From contig CAYGUK010000001.1 of assembly GCA_964352985.1 (NCBI GenBank), positions 1-64,000 of the forward strand: a stretch of DNA of 64,000 nt, written 5' to 3'. Made by a program: the position numbers and the translations under genes. The notes beneath the pieces are model-generated. The model was not told the DNA's origin. It saw only the letters and a list, made by a program, of their open reading frames with translations, and did no database searches. The DNA comes from CAYGUK01 sp964352985 (GTDB lineage Bacteria; Pseudomonadota; Gammaproteobacteria; JAHCLG01). Of the stretch, positions 28,230-37,531 are shown piece by piece. Positions within the stretch are counted from its first letter, which is position 1. Each line of letters starts with the position of its first letter.

Positions 28230-29587
28230 ATGTTAAAAATAAATCAAAAAAAATTAACATTTTTATTTTCAAGCATCCTTTTTTTTCTCATCCCTCTTTC
28301 CTACGCTCATTCCACTTGGCATGAACCGGAATATCAAACCATTGCGATTTCAGAATTTAATCCGCTAACAAATGCCATGTTATTTCGTGGCGATGTGCCA
28401 GTTGATTACACAGGAGAAGATCCTAATCGTCATTATTTTTACAACATGCAAAATTTAATGAATGAAATTAATCAGCGCTATCATGAGCAATTTGGCCATG
28501 ACTTACCAAACAATTTCGCTTTATCGATGTCACATTACTCCGTGGACAAATTCATGCGACTTATTTTGCTCATTACCCTGATGATCCGACATCACCAATT
28601 TGTATCGATACTGCTATGCCACTTAATCACGCCGTACCAAGTAATAAAACTAAAACAGTCGTTATAAACATCAATGGTCAAAAACATATTATCAAAGGCC
28701 AATTAATCTGGTGGAATCCGCAAAACGTACAAAACCCTAATGCCTATAAATTAGATTTAAATGGAATTTTAACTGCATTGGGCGCCAATACCAATTCGCA
28801 AAATCCAAAAACTTGGCAACAATTAATCCCCAATAACGATTTACAAATTAATCACGAAAATTTAAATGATCAAGGCTTAATCCCCGTGATCCACGCATTG
28901 CTTAATAATCAAAATCAAATCGGCAATGTGAATTTAAATACGATTATTCCAGGGTTAAAGGCCACATCACCAGGCTTGCCGGTAATCGTTTATATTCATT
29001 GTCAATGTGGTCGAGATAGAACAGGTTTTGTTAATATTGCGTATAAAATGGAATATAGCAAAATGTCACTTCCTAGTGCTTGGTTAGCAAGCTCAATCGT
29101 CAATGATCAACCCTATTCATCTGATCGTATTAATACGATTAGAGCTTATTGCCGTTATTTACAATTAACCCAGGATTATGAAACGAATAAACCACAAATA
29201 TGTGGTATTAATTTACAAGATGATGAAAGACACACTCACCCAGATCCGAGTGCGTTAAAAAATCGATTAGTGCCTATTGCAAGACCTCGACTAATATTAA
29301 AATCACACGGCTCGAATAAAGCGAATATCATTATAAGTTGGTTACCTTTTCATAACACTTATGCAAACAATGATAAAACAAATCAAGTCACCGTGATTTC
29401 TTTATGTCAGTTAAATAATCACAAAAATTGTAAAATAATTAAAACTTGGAAGTTCAATTCAACCCAACATCAGTTGATCACTAGTCTTAAACTAGCAACT
29501 GATTTAACTTATGCAGTAAAGCAACGTGTCATCGCTGGAAATCATACTACTTCAATAAATAGCTTACCTGAAAAGTTAAAGTTCTGA
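28230..29587 (+). pseudogene. secreted tyrosine/dual-specificity phosphatase-like protein, broken by a single frameshift
   Basis: Two overlapping frames make one protein of about 451 residues. The first (28230 on) has a signal peptide (FLFSSILFFLIPLSYA) and RGDVPVDYTGEDPNRHYFY. Its reading leaves the family sequence at GACAAATTC (28545-28553). Adding one A after position 28550 continues into IHATYFAHYPDDPTSP and the second frame, which holds the phosphatase P-loop HCQCGRDRTG (nucleotides ~29000-29030; Cys-X5-Arg). With a signal peptide the product would be exported, where a phosphatase could act on host or surface phosphoproteins. The downstream part alone starts at ATG 28616. This may be a real null mutation, a recent decay event, or a lost base in the A-run. 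Confidence 0.7.
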
Positions 29588-29599
29588 ATTTTGCATAAT

Positions 29600-32500
29600 T
29601 TATGAAAAATTATGTTGGGTAGCTTCAGCCATAGAACTCAACATATTACTTTGAATATATCGATTAATAACTTCAGTTAAGGTTTTTAATCCTTTATGTA
29701 AAGCTATTGCTAACTTTTCACCACAACTGTCGCCAAAGTAATTACTTAAAAATGTCACAGATGCTTTAATATAAGTCACTGGATTAGCCGGATCACAAGC
29801 AATAAAGATCATCCCCATATCAATGACTTTATCAATTAAAGTAGATAAATAACTATCATCGGTATTTAAGCATGATTTTAAAAACTTGCCACCACTCATT
29901 AACATAAATGAAAACCAACAATTGGCTGAGTCAAAAATTTTAATCATGTTTTTTACAACACTTGCTATAAATTTCGCAGAATCTTCCTCTAAAAATTCAG
30001 CTAACACATTTTCAATAAACTTACCAATAAATCCGTAAAAAAGGCCATCCTTGAAACCTTGTTTAAAATCCCCCATTAACTCAAGTGAATTTATCATTTC
30101 TTCAAGATGAAGGTACGGACTATGATCACAAAGCTCGAGTAAAGCACTTGAATCAGTTACTTCAGGACTCGCATCAACAATATTCGTTGACTCTCCCATG
30201 ATATAGCGTCTAAAACTATTTGGTGGGTAATAACACGGTCGTGCTTCATGTGAAACTTTAATAGTAGTTGGTGACGATGTAGTTGATTTAGGAAATGCAG
30301 TTGGCGAATCTATTTGTCTAGCTGCTGTTGATTCCATTGATTTTGTTGTTGTTTGCGCCAAATTCAAATAGCACTTTCTATCGCGGCTTGGTGTTGATGA
30401 TTGAATATTTGCAGTAATAGCAAAAAATCTAAATCTGGGAAAGGAATGTTTAACGTCTTGACCTTTTTGCGAACTTGTTAATGGTTGTAATTGTTGATCA
30501 AGCGGTAAACTTGTTCCAACTTGTTGAGCATGTAAATCATGCTGGGATATTGTATTAACCCACAAACCAGTCTCTCGACAATAATCCGCTATTCTGACAA
30601 CACGGCGGTTCCAATAAAACTCATCATCTGATTGGTAACGTATTAACAAAACCACGACTTCTTGAGAAGTCGCAAGAGTTAAGAGCGAGTCTGAATTTTC
30701 ATTAGGCCGAAAATCAGCATCTGCGCCTTTATTTAAACATTTTTCTAATAAATCAGCTTGTTCAGGCAATTCAACTAATACTGTTAATATTGAACTATCA
30801 TGGATTTCATCAACATAATCTAAAATTAATTCTGCATGTTCAAAGCGGTGATGACTAACAGAAGTCGTTAATAATTTTTGTAAAAATTCATCTTCGAAAT
30901 CATTATTATCAAGTAAATAGTCTACCAATTGTAAATTACTTGCTTTAACTGCAGCTTTAATAACTTGGGTCACATCAGCATAGGGTTCAATAAATGTTTG
31001 ATAAGTTAAAATGTCTAACTCACTAATAACATATTCAATTTCAGGTGAAGTTAACTGAATATCAGGGCCAAAATATTCTGTTATAAATGCCTGATTCTGG
31101 CTATAGTTTGTTAAGGCTACAACACATAGCCGAATCGAACATTGATTATTATCTTCACGGATAGTTAGCTTTTCCATTGCTAAAACTGGATTAGCAGATA
31201 AAATTGTTTTGGCGGTATTAATATCACCATATGCAAAAGCAAAAGCTAAAATTAATTTCGCATTAGCTAGATTACTGACCGACTTAAGTTTAGCAACAAT
31301 AGAATATTCTTCAAAAAGTGATAGTAATTTTTTAGTATAAGTAACACTCGATGTAACTTGTTCACCCGTTTGATAATCAACACTTGAAACTGGATCATCA
31401 ATTGACAGAAACCCCCATCGAGAAGGTATATTTTTGATATTAACTATATGAGGTAAGGGATATACACTCGAATACTGAATTTTTAATGCCTCAACAAACC
31501 GTCCCTCAATGATCATCTGACTAAAATGACTTGTCCCACCAAAATAATGAAAAGTCGAAGTAGCAAGTGGTGGCGCAACGACACGACCTATGGAGTCTGG
31601 TAATTGTGTTATTGCTTGATTAAATTTATCATGTCCTCGATGATTTTGACCCAATACTCGAAATGCTTGTGATAATGGAGAATCACTATTAGCAGTATTT
31701 TTGTAATATTCAGCCATTCTTCTAGGAGGACTCAATTGATATTTATCTCGCCATAATCGATCCTGTACGCCTACGTGAGGTAAACTTGCTGTAGAAACCA
31801 ATTTAATTTCATTCGCCAAATTCTCATCAAGTAATCTATAGTTTAATTCCCATTCTTGTTTGGGACGTAAATCATAGAGTACGTAAAAAGATTGAATAAA
31901 TGGTACTCCTTTAGCAAGAAGTAAATTTCCAGAATTAGGGCCTTCGATAAATGGGGGTAAGCTTTTAAATGGATTAACAGTAAAATATTCACTTATTTCT
32001 GATTGTAAGCTACCAGTTGGTAATAATACAACACTTTGCGCTGGTGTCGCTTTAACAGAATCTTGTTTAGAATCAACATTACAAATTCGAAATTTTTCAT
32101 GAAACAGTAATTGCTTACGAGCAGCAAGAATATCTTTATAGTAAGGAATTTCTTTACTAAATGGCCATCTTCCTTTATTAATTACCTGGCGGATATTATA
32201 TAACTCATCGTCCGTTAACTCATGTTGAACAACTAATACCATTGGTTCTTCAATATTTTCCATTAACTGATAATAACGTGCAGCCATAATTAAATTGATG
32301 AGAGTCAGTTCTCGAGGAAAATTCATGTGAACAACACGATAATGTAAACCATAAATAGATTGAATTATGATTTGACCTTGGGCTTGAGCATCTATTATCT
32401 CAGCAAGATTAGCTCTTCTTATTGGATCTTTGACATGAGTTAGTGCTTGTTGAACTTCGGTGAAGGTCGTGCCAGGATTATCAATTCCAGTAGAAATATT

Positions 32501-32980
32501 TACATCTTCTTCAATTACTAGATCAGAATGTCGATCTTCACTTGAAATAACGATTGGATTCATCGTACCAAACGGAGGGATCAGTAAATATTGTCTTACT
32601 TTAAATAATGTTGCATGATGCGTATGATCAAAGTTTAACTGTCCCCCTGAAAGCCCAGCATCAAGTGTTTCAAAATTAAATTTGTGAGTCATAAAGTAAC
32701 TGTAACTATATATCGTAACCTGAATGCCACGATATTCGTACCAAATATCATGATTAGTCACACGTTTTGTTTTATCGATTCCTAATAAACTATATAACTT
32801 ATATAAAGCAGCATCACGGCACACAAACTCTACCGCACCACGAAAGCCCATATTAATAATGTTTCTTAAAATTAGGATGGTATTGTATTGGCCACCAAAT
32901 CCAGGTGTACCATCAATATTAACTCTAATTTTACGACTGTTGAGGATAAATTTTATTTTTGTATTGTTATCAGTAAACAC
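29600..32980 (-). CDS. very large cytosolic/secreted protein with divergent ankyrin-like repeats, possible effector
   Basis: 1126 residues, no signal peptide. The N-terminal part (~15-65, NIDGTPGFGGQYNTILILRN) has a glycine-rich beta-loop-helix that, with EGPNSGNLLLAKGVPFI at ~346, loosely recalls a GT-B glycosyltransferase fold; this is speculative. Residues ~585-785 contain ankyrin-like helix pairs (AFAYGDINTAKTILSANP, AAVKASNLQLVDYLLDNND, EKCLNKGADADFRPN). Residues ~830-950 are a serine/threonine/proline-rich linker. The last ~150 residues are helical with weakly hydrophobic stretches (GLFYGFIGKFIENVLAEFL). The start is GTG at 32980 with no clear ribosome site, so it is uncertain. Size and ankyrin content are typical of host-directed proteins in intracellular Legionellales. 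Confidence 0.7.
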   Translation of the reverse strand: MFTDNNTKIKFILNSRKIRVNIDGTPGFGGQYNTILILRNIINMGFRGAVEFVCRDAALYKLYSLLGIDKTKRVTNHDIWYEYRGIQVTIYSYSYFMTHKFNFETLDAGLSGGQLNFDHTHHATLFKVRQYLLIPPFGTMNPIVISSEDRHSDLVIEEDVNISTGIDNPGTTFTEVQQALTHVKDPIRRANLAEIIDAQAQGQIIIQSIYGLHYRVVHMNFPRELTLINLIMAARYYQLMENIEEPMVLVVQHELTDDELYNIRQVINKGRWPFSKEIPYYKDILAARKQLLFHEKFRICNVDSKQDSVKATPAQSVVLLPTGSLQSEISEYFTVNPFKSLPPFIEGPNSGNLLLAKGVPFIQSFYVLYDLRPKQEWELNYRLLDENLANEIKLVSTASLPHVGVQDRLWRDKYQLSPPRRMAEYYKNTANSDSPLSQAFRVLGQNHRGHDKFNQAITQLPDSIGRVVAPPLATSTFHYFGGTSHFSQMIIEGRFVEALKIQYSSVYPLPHIVNIKNIPSRWGFLSIDDPVSSVDYQTGEQVTSSVTYTKKLLSLFEEYSIVAKLKSVSNLANAKLILAFAFAYGDINTAKTILSANPVLAMEKLTIREDNNQCSIRLCVVALTNYSQNQAFITEYFGPDIQLTSPEIEYVISELDILTYQTFIEPYADVTQVIKAAVKASNLQLVDYLLDNNDFEDEFLQKLLTTSVSHHRFEHAELILDYVDEIHDSSILTVLVELPEQADLLEKCLNKGADADFRPNENSDSLLTLATSQEVVVLLIRYQSDDEFYWNRRVVRIADYCRETGLWVNTISQHDLHAQQVGTSLPLDQQLQPLTSSQKGQDVKHSFPRFRFFAITANIQSSTPSRDRKCYLNLAQTTTKSMESTAARQIDSPTAFPKSTTSSPTTIKVSHEARPCYYPPNSFRRYIMGESTNIVDASPEVTDSSALLELCDHSPYLHLEEMINSLELMGDFKQGFKDGLFYGFIGKFIENVLAEFLEEDSAKFIASVVKNMIKIFDSANCWFSFMLMSGGKFLKSCLNTDDSYLSTLIDKVIDMGMIFIACDPANPVTYIKASVTFLSNYFGDSCGEKLAIALHKGLKTLTEVINRYIQSNMLSSMAEATQHNFS

Positions 32981-33559
32981 CGAGGTTTATCCATTATTCT
33001 TGTTTTTTAAAAATTTTTTTAGTTTGAATTCAAATTACAATTCTAGAAAGATTTGCTCTCATTGAAAAATTCCCCGAATCGCTATAAGGGGGCAATAACT
33101 CATAAAGTAATATTAAATCTGGAGCAAAAAAACATTATTAAAATGTCGTAATTTGCCTTTTAGAGAAGAATGTGGAATAAAGTAAATTGAATCTAAATAC
33201 AATGAACACTTTTATAGCTTTTATAAAATGGATTTTGTCTTTTGTTTTTATCATTTGTTTTTACCTTTTTATTTTTTTAAGTCACAGAACTTTATTGATA
33301 CTTAAACTTTATATTATTTAAAGTTACATAAATTATTATTTAATCACTATTTTTTTATAGTGAAAATTTAAGATAATAATACATCTATTTTTCTTTCTTT
33401 TCATTAACTATTTTTTTTGAAAAAATTACCTAACCGGCTTAAAACTACTTTTTTATACGGAACGACTATTTACAAATAAATAACCAACTAAATTTTATTT
33501 ATAAATGTTCGGGATTTCTTGATATAAATTATAGATACTGAAAATATCTTTCTAGATAT
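32981..33559. other. very AT-rich intergenic region with short inverted repeats
   Basis: About 580 bases, largely T-rich on the plus strand. It contains small hairpins: TCACTAT/ATAGTGA (33344-33350 and 33357-33363) and AACTTTA/TAAAGTT around 33305-33325. CCCC/GGGG near 33072-33092 gives a weak stem. A 39-codon hydrophobic reading frame lies inside (33202-33321, separate entry). No tRNA, known RNA family or longer gene is visible. Confidence 0.4.
33202..33321 (+). CDS. possible 39-residue hydrophobic micro-protein
   Basis: ATG at 33202 to TAA at 33319 encodes a peptide that is almost entirely one membrane helix (FIKWILSFVFIICFYLFIFL) followed by SHRTLLILKLYII. Size and composition resemble type I toxin or small membrane peptides. 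No ribosome site is evident, and a T-rich stretch gives F/I/L codons by chance, so the call is weak. Confidence 0.2.
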   Translation: MNTFIAFIKWILSFVFIICFYLFIFLSHRTLLILKLYII

Positions 33560-33725
33560 AAAAAAATTGCTTTACACCCCGAAAAAATCGAGTAGCGAAA
33601 CCACCATTGCAGCGGCTATTCAAGGGACGTGACATAACATCTACAGTTCCACTACTTTAATTTTTCTACTCAAGGTGTAAAGCAAACACGTAGAGACCGA
33701 AACGGGCAAAAGCTAATTACCCAGA
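33560..33725 (-). ncRNA. candidate structured non-coding RNA (about 125-165 nt)
   Basis: On the minus strand an outer stem TTGCTTTACACC/GGTGTAAAGCAA (33685-33674 with 33578-33567) encloses an inner 11-bp stem AGTAGTGGAAC/GTTTCGCTACT (33656-33646 with 33601-33591) and TGTAG/CTGCA. The stems are separated by internal loops and followed at once by seven U residues (33566-33560). A further hairpin GGGTAA/TTGCCC (33722-33717 with 33709-33704) lies 5'. Three of these pairs are G-U on the minus strand but mismatches on the plus strand, which points to the minus strand as the RNA. The bulged rod recalls 6S RNA, but known conserved sequences are not evident and it is shorter, so no name is given. Confidence 0.5.
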
Positions 33726-33803
33726 TAAATTATCAGCACAGAATGATTCTTGCCAATAACTTAAAACATAGAATATAATCTTTTAAAACATATGTCAAGC
33801 GCT

Positions 33804-34892
33804 TTAAATCGCACACTGTGAAATATCGCGACTAGACAAATATTTCACACATATTTGTTGGATGGTATCATCTCTTTTTAAGATAGTTAATTGTGAATCC
33901 ACTTTAAGTCGAAGGTCTGGTTCGACATCACGAGGATATGCGAAACCTACTTCATAAAAAGCAATCGTTGCTGGTGAAAGAAATAATTTTGAATCATAGT
34001 GTTGTTCTAAATAATACTGTAATTCTAGGTAGTCACCCACAATCGCGGATACGCGTCGATATAGCAACAAACGTTCAGCCTCTTTCATTGAATCAACCAA
34101 CATTGGCACACCACCATAAAGCCGACCATCCTCTGCCGCAGCTTGTCCTTTAATCGTTGCAAATTTACGATTACGTAGCACATTAAAACTAGTTAAATTT
34201 TTATTTGATAACGATAAATTAAAAGCGGATGTCACCGTACCAATAATTGTAGTTAAAAAGATGAAAGTTATAATTAACATAATTAATGAAATAATCCGTC
34301 CCAATGCAGTTTTCGGATAAACCAATAAACTTCCACTGAAAAAGATAACCGAGAATAGCCAAAAAGTATGAAAAAAAGCTTGTAACTTAGAATCGATATC
34401 ATAAGGTTTTTCAGGTTTCTCAATTTTCCAATATAGAAAAACCAAAATTACAAATAACGCTACTAAAATGAGTAATGACCATTTCAACAAATGACCAATG
34501 ATATGACCGACATAGCTCCAAAAATTTAAATGATGAACTGTTTCTAATAAACCAACTCGATTGATATAATATGATCGAGAAAAATCAGCCGTTTTAATAT
34601 TTTTGTGGGTAATAGAAACCATACCAATTAAAACATCTACTTTCCCTTGCGTTAATTCATCTAAAGCTTTTTCAGTATCAGTACCCATCGAGACAAAAGA
34701 ATATTGCCAGTGATAATATTCTGCAATTTGCTTCCATAAATCGATTGAAATCCCTGTTAGTTCACCATTTTTCTCAATAACTAATGGTGGTGAAGAAATA
34801 TAGCCTACTTTAAGTACTTTGATATTTTGGGCAAATGAAATGCAAATCGGACAAATTATCAAAACTAAAATTAATATGCTATTCCTTCGCAT
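33804..34892 (-). CDS. prokaryotic ionotropic glutamate-receptor-like channel (SBP family 3 domain with ion-channel insert)
   Basis: 362 residues: signal peptide (1-20); first half of a family-3 solute-binding domain (VLKVGYISSPPLVIEKNGELTGISIDLW); a membrane helix (~135-155); a re-entrant pore stretch and another helix (~175-225); then the second half of the binding domain. This S1-M1-P-M2-S2 order is that of bacterial GluR0. After the pore it reads VYPKTALGRIISLIML, comparable to the P-x-x-x-x-GRI segment of animal receptors. The potassium filter TVGYG of GluR0 is absent (FFSGSLLVYP instead), so ion selectivity is unclear. It starts 15 bases after rpiA. The ligand is probably an amino acid. 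The alternative is an unusual transporter-linked binding protein. Confidence 0.75.
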   Translation of the reverse strand: MRRNSILILVLIICPICISFAQNIKVLKVGYISSPPLVIEKNGELTGISIDLWKQIAEYYHWQYSFVSMGTDTEKALDELTQGKVDVLIGMVSITHKNIKTADFSRSYYINRVGLLETVHHLNFWSYVGHIIGHLLKWSLLILVALFVILVFLYWKIEKPEKPYDIDSKLQAFFHTFWLFSVIFFSGSLLVYPKTALGRIISLIMLIITFIFLTTIIGTVTSAFNLSLSNKNLTSFNVLRNRKFATIKGQAAAEDGRLYGGVPMLVDSMKEAERLLLYRRVSAIVGDYLELQYYLEQHYDSKLFLSPATIAFYEVGFAYPRDVEPDLRLKVDSQLTILKRDDTIQQICVKYLSSRDISQCAI

Positions 34893-34907
34893 GTGAACAC
34901 TTCTCCA

Positions 34908-35564
34908 TTATATTAATTTTCTGACACCCTTTCGTGTACCAACTAAAACATGGGATGCGGGTAGCTTTGCAAACAATCCATTTGCAACAACACCTGGTAT
35001 ATGATTAATTTTTTCTTCTAACGCTATTGGATCGGTTATTTTAAGATTAAAAATATCTAAAATTACATTTCCATTATCAGTGGTAAATCCTTCACGATAT
35101 TCAGGATCACCACCTAGTTTTACTAATTCTCTTGCAACAAAGCTTCGAGAAAATTCGATCACTTCAATGGGTAAGGGGTGATTTTTCCCTAATACTTTTA
35201 CGACTTTACTTTCATCTACAATACAAATAAATTGCTTAGCCGCTGCTCGAACAATTTTTTCTCGTGTCAAAGCGCCGCCTCCACCTTTTATGCATTGTCC
35301 ATAATCATTCACTTCATCTGCGCCATCGACATAAAGACTAAGTTGGCTAACTGAATTTAAATGAACAATGGGGATACCTATATCTTTTAGTCGCTTTTCA
35401 GTTTCAACTGAACTAGGAACCGCACCATCTATTTTAGCTTTATGATTTTTTAAGCATTCAATAAAACAATTTACCGTTGAACCTGTTCCAACGCCAATGA
35501 CACTCTCTTGTGGTAAAAATTCAATAGCAGCTTCTGCAGCAATCATTTTTAAATCTTCAGACAT
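34908..35564 (-). CDS. rpiA: ribose-5-phosphate isomerase A
   Basis: 218 residues. Interconverts ribulose-5-phosphate and ribose-5-phosphate in the pentose phosphate pathway. Family motifs: VIGVGTGSTVNCFIE (phosphate loop), SLYVDGADEV, CIKGGGGALTREKI, and the C-terminal PGVVANGLFAKLPASHVLVGT. Coq7 ends 14 bases upstream of its start, so it is probably co-transcribed with coq7, followed by the receptor-like channel. Confidence 0.96.
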   Translation of the reverse strand: MSEDLKMIAAEAAIEFLPQESVIGVGTGSTVNCFIECLKNHKAKIDGAVPSSVETEKRLKDIGIPIVHLNSVSQLSLYVDGADEVNDYGQCIKGGGGALTREKIVRAAAKQFICIVDESKVVKVLGKNHPLPIEVIEFSRSFVARELVKLGGDPEYREGFTTDNGNVILDIFNLKITDPIALEEKINHIPGVVANGLFAKLPASHVLVGTRKGVRKLI

Positions 35565-35578
35565 TTTATCCCCCTAAT

Positions 35579-36223
35579 TCAAATCCAATAAGCTGTTTTG
35601 GTCATAATTTTCGATGTGAAAGACATCATCGCTTTAATAAAATCTGGCAATTCAGCGGCCCCTGCTGTCACAGCTACCGTTGCATGATAAGATTCGTCCT
35701 CTACCATTTGTTCTAATATCGCTTTTGATTGCTGATCGTTACTGGGCAATTTTTCCAAATGGCCTTGTAAATGATGGACTACTTGTCGTTCTGTTTCAGC
35801 TAAAAAAGCGAGATTCCACTTATCTCCTGCAACACCTGCAACCATACCAAAAAAGAACGAACAACTATACCAAATCATATTCAAGTAACTTGTATGACTA
35901 TCCAAAGCCTGAATACGTTCTTGGCACCAAGCTAAATGCTCTTTTTCCTCAATAGCAGATTGTTTTAATTTTTCTTTGACTTCACCATCACGTGCAGTTA
36001 AGGCTTGACCCTGATACAATGCCTGCGCGCAAACTTCACCAACGTGATTGACTCGCATCAAACCTGAAACTTGTCGTCGTTCCTCATTGGATAACTCGGC
36101 TGCTGGATAGTTATTTGCAGGATTTTCACGATTAACTTGTGGTTTAACTGCAAAGATAGTGCGCACGGCAGTATCAAATTGCAAAATTAATTTATCTTTG
36201 AAAGAATGATTTATTATAGACAT
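35579..36223 (-). CDS. coq7: 2-polyprenyl-3-methyl-6-methoxy-1,4-benzoquinol hydroxylase
   Basis: 214 residues. Di-iron monooxygenase that carries out a late ring hydroxylation in ubiquinone synthesis; it is the alternative to UbiF. Iron-ligand motifs include NHVGEVCAQAL, EEKEHLAWC, ETERQVVHH and EDESYHATVA, in the expected order. ATG 36223 is chosen because GGAAC lies 5-6 bases upstream and because a longer reading frame to 36349 would add residues foreign to the family and overlap the divergent metX. The two genes are divergent with 32 bases between starts. Its presence indicates aerobic respiration with ubiquinone. Confidence 0.93.
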   Translation of the reverse strand: MSIINHSFKDKLILQFDTAVRTIFAVKPQVNRENPANNYPAAELSNEERRQVSGLMRVNHVGEVCAQALYQGQALTARDGEVKEKLKQSAIEEKEHLAWCQERIQALDSHTSYLNMIWYSCSFFFGMVAGVAGDKWNLAFLAETERQVVHHLQGHLEKLPSNDQQSKAILEQMVEDESYHATVAVTAGAAELPDFIKAMMSFTSKIMTKTAYWI

Positions 36224-36255
36224 GTTGTTCCAATAATTAAGGTGCTTTAATTTTA

Positions 36256-37332
36256 ATGAAAGAGAATATAATACAACTTGATGAAGGCAAATGGCAATAT
36301 AACAGCAATCAGGCTTTTTTATTGTCAAATGGTGAAACCCTTTCATCACTAAGTTTAGTATATGAGACTTACGGAAAATTAAATTCTCAAAAATCTAATG
36401 CCATATTAATTAATCACGCCTTATCGACTTCAAGCCATCTACGCTCGCATCATGAAAATGATAGCAAAGGATGGTGGGAAAAAATGGTTGGCCCTAATTG
36501 TCCTATCGATACCAATCACTATTTTGTCATCTGTATAAATAATATAGGAAGTTGCCATGGTTCAAGTGGCCCAACTACGATAAACCCAAATAATCATAAA
36601 CCTTATGGCAACACATTTCCTGGTATTTCTATTCACGATATTAGCCATTCTCAATTTGAATTAATTTCTTATCTAGGAATAGAATCACTTTACGCCGTCA
36701 TTGGTCCTTCGATGGGTGCGATGATTTCACTTGATTTTGCTTGTCACTATCCGCTTCACGTAAAACATTTAATTTCAATTTCTTCTTGTTATCGGTCATA
36801 CCCCAGTAACATCGGGATTAGAACAATTCAACGTGAAATTATTCGACTTGATCCACAATGGCAAAATGGTGATTTCAATCATCCTCTACCTGGGTTTATT
36901 ACTGCGCGAAAACTAGCGCATTTAACTTATCGTAATACTGAAGAATTAAATCATCGATTTATAAAATTAGAACAAGATCAACATGATCATCGGACAATGA
37001 ATAGTTATTTAGAATACAATGCAGAAAAATTTACTAAAAACTTTGATGTAAATAGTTATTTATTACTTACTAAAGCTATGGATGATTTTAATATTGCGCC
37101 TGATCACTTAAATCCTCAACAATTCGTAAAAGAGATTAAAGCTAAAACTTTGATTTTATCTGTTACTTCTGATACGTTATTTGAACCATTTCAACAACAA
37201 GAGTTATTTGAATTATTGCAAAACGCAAATGTTAATGCCCATTATGAAAGTTATACTTCAGACTATGGTCATGACTCTTTCCTGGTAGAAATACAAGGAA
37301 TTGGCAATATCATTCAGAATTTTCTGCATTAA
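36256..37332 (+). CDS. metX: homoserine O-acyltransferase (MetX)
   Basis: 358 residues of the alpha/beta-hydrolase-fold acyltransferase family, activating homoserine for methionine synthesis. Nucleophile elbow GPSMGAM (~154-160); oxyanion region ILINHALSTSSHLR; family block NNIGSCHGSSGPTTINP and KPYGNTFPGISI; catalytic aspartate/histidine region TSDTLFEP and YGHDSFLVE. Whether it uses acetyl- or succinyl-CoA cannot be told by eye. Its stop overlaps the 3' end of the convergent small membrane protein by 23 bases. No other met gene is nearby. Confidence 0.9.
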   Translation: MKENIIQLDEGKWQYNSNQAFLLSNGETLSSLSLVYETYGKLNSQKSNAILINHALSTSSHLRSHHENDSKGWWEKMVGPNCPIDTNHYFVICINNIGSCHGSSGPTTINPNNHKPYGNTFPGISIHDISHSQFELISYLGIESLYAVIGPSMGAMISLDFACHYPLHVKHLISISSCYRSYPSNIGIRTIQREIIRLDPQWQNGDFNHPLPGFITARKLAHLTYRNTEELNHRFIKLEQDQHDHRTMNSYLEYNAEKFTKNFDVNSYLLLTKAMDDFNIAPDHLNPQQFVKEIKAKTLILSVTSDTLFEPFQQQELFELLQNANVNAHYESYTSDYGHDSFLVEIQGIGNIIQNFLH

Positions 37333-37531
37333 GATTTTCTGATTCAAATTGACATGCCATCTTACAAACCCCATTACTTACTGTCGTCTTAAAGATAAAA
37401 GGAAAAATACCATGGGCAAAAGCAGCAAAAACAAAAAATAAAAGTCTAAAACCAAATTTAAATGCTCTAAGAAGATGTTGCCAATAAGTCATATTTTGTT
37501 CAATAGGATGAGCAGTAAATGGATTTTTCAT
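37310..37531 (-). CDS. small DUF6356-like membrane protein
   Basis: 73 residues from ATG 37531, which overlaps the stop of the MurU gene (TAATG) with GGAG upstream; a start at 37543 is less likely. NPFTAHPIEQNMTYWQHLLRA matches the 'HP...TY.QH...A' pattern of the DUF6356 family. One or two membrane helices follow (LLFFVFAAFAHGIFPFIF), then a charged tail. Last gene of the amgK-murU run. Function unknown. Confidence 0.65.
   Translation of the reverse strand: MKNPFTAHPIEQNMTYWQHLLRAFKFGFRLLFFVFAAFAHGIFPFIFKTTVSNGVCKMACQFESENLNAENSE

Noticed and set aside
33567..33685. MITE with 12-bp terminal inverted repeats
   Set aside because: No target-site duplication flanks the arms, no second copy is seen in the window, and the G-U pattern favours an RNA.
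33560..33725. 6S, 4.5S (SRP), tmRNA or RNase P RNA
   Set aside because: The conserved sequences of these RNAs as I know them are not present, and length and end pairing do not fit 6S well. Kept as an unnamed RNA candidate.
36224..36349. N-terminal extension of Coq7 to 36349
   Set aside because: The added residues are not family-like and overlap the divergent metX start; ATG 36223 has a ribosome site.
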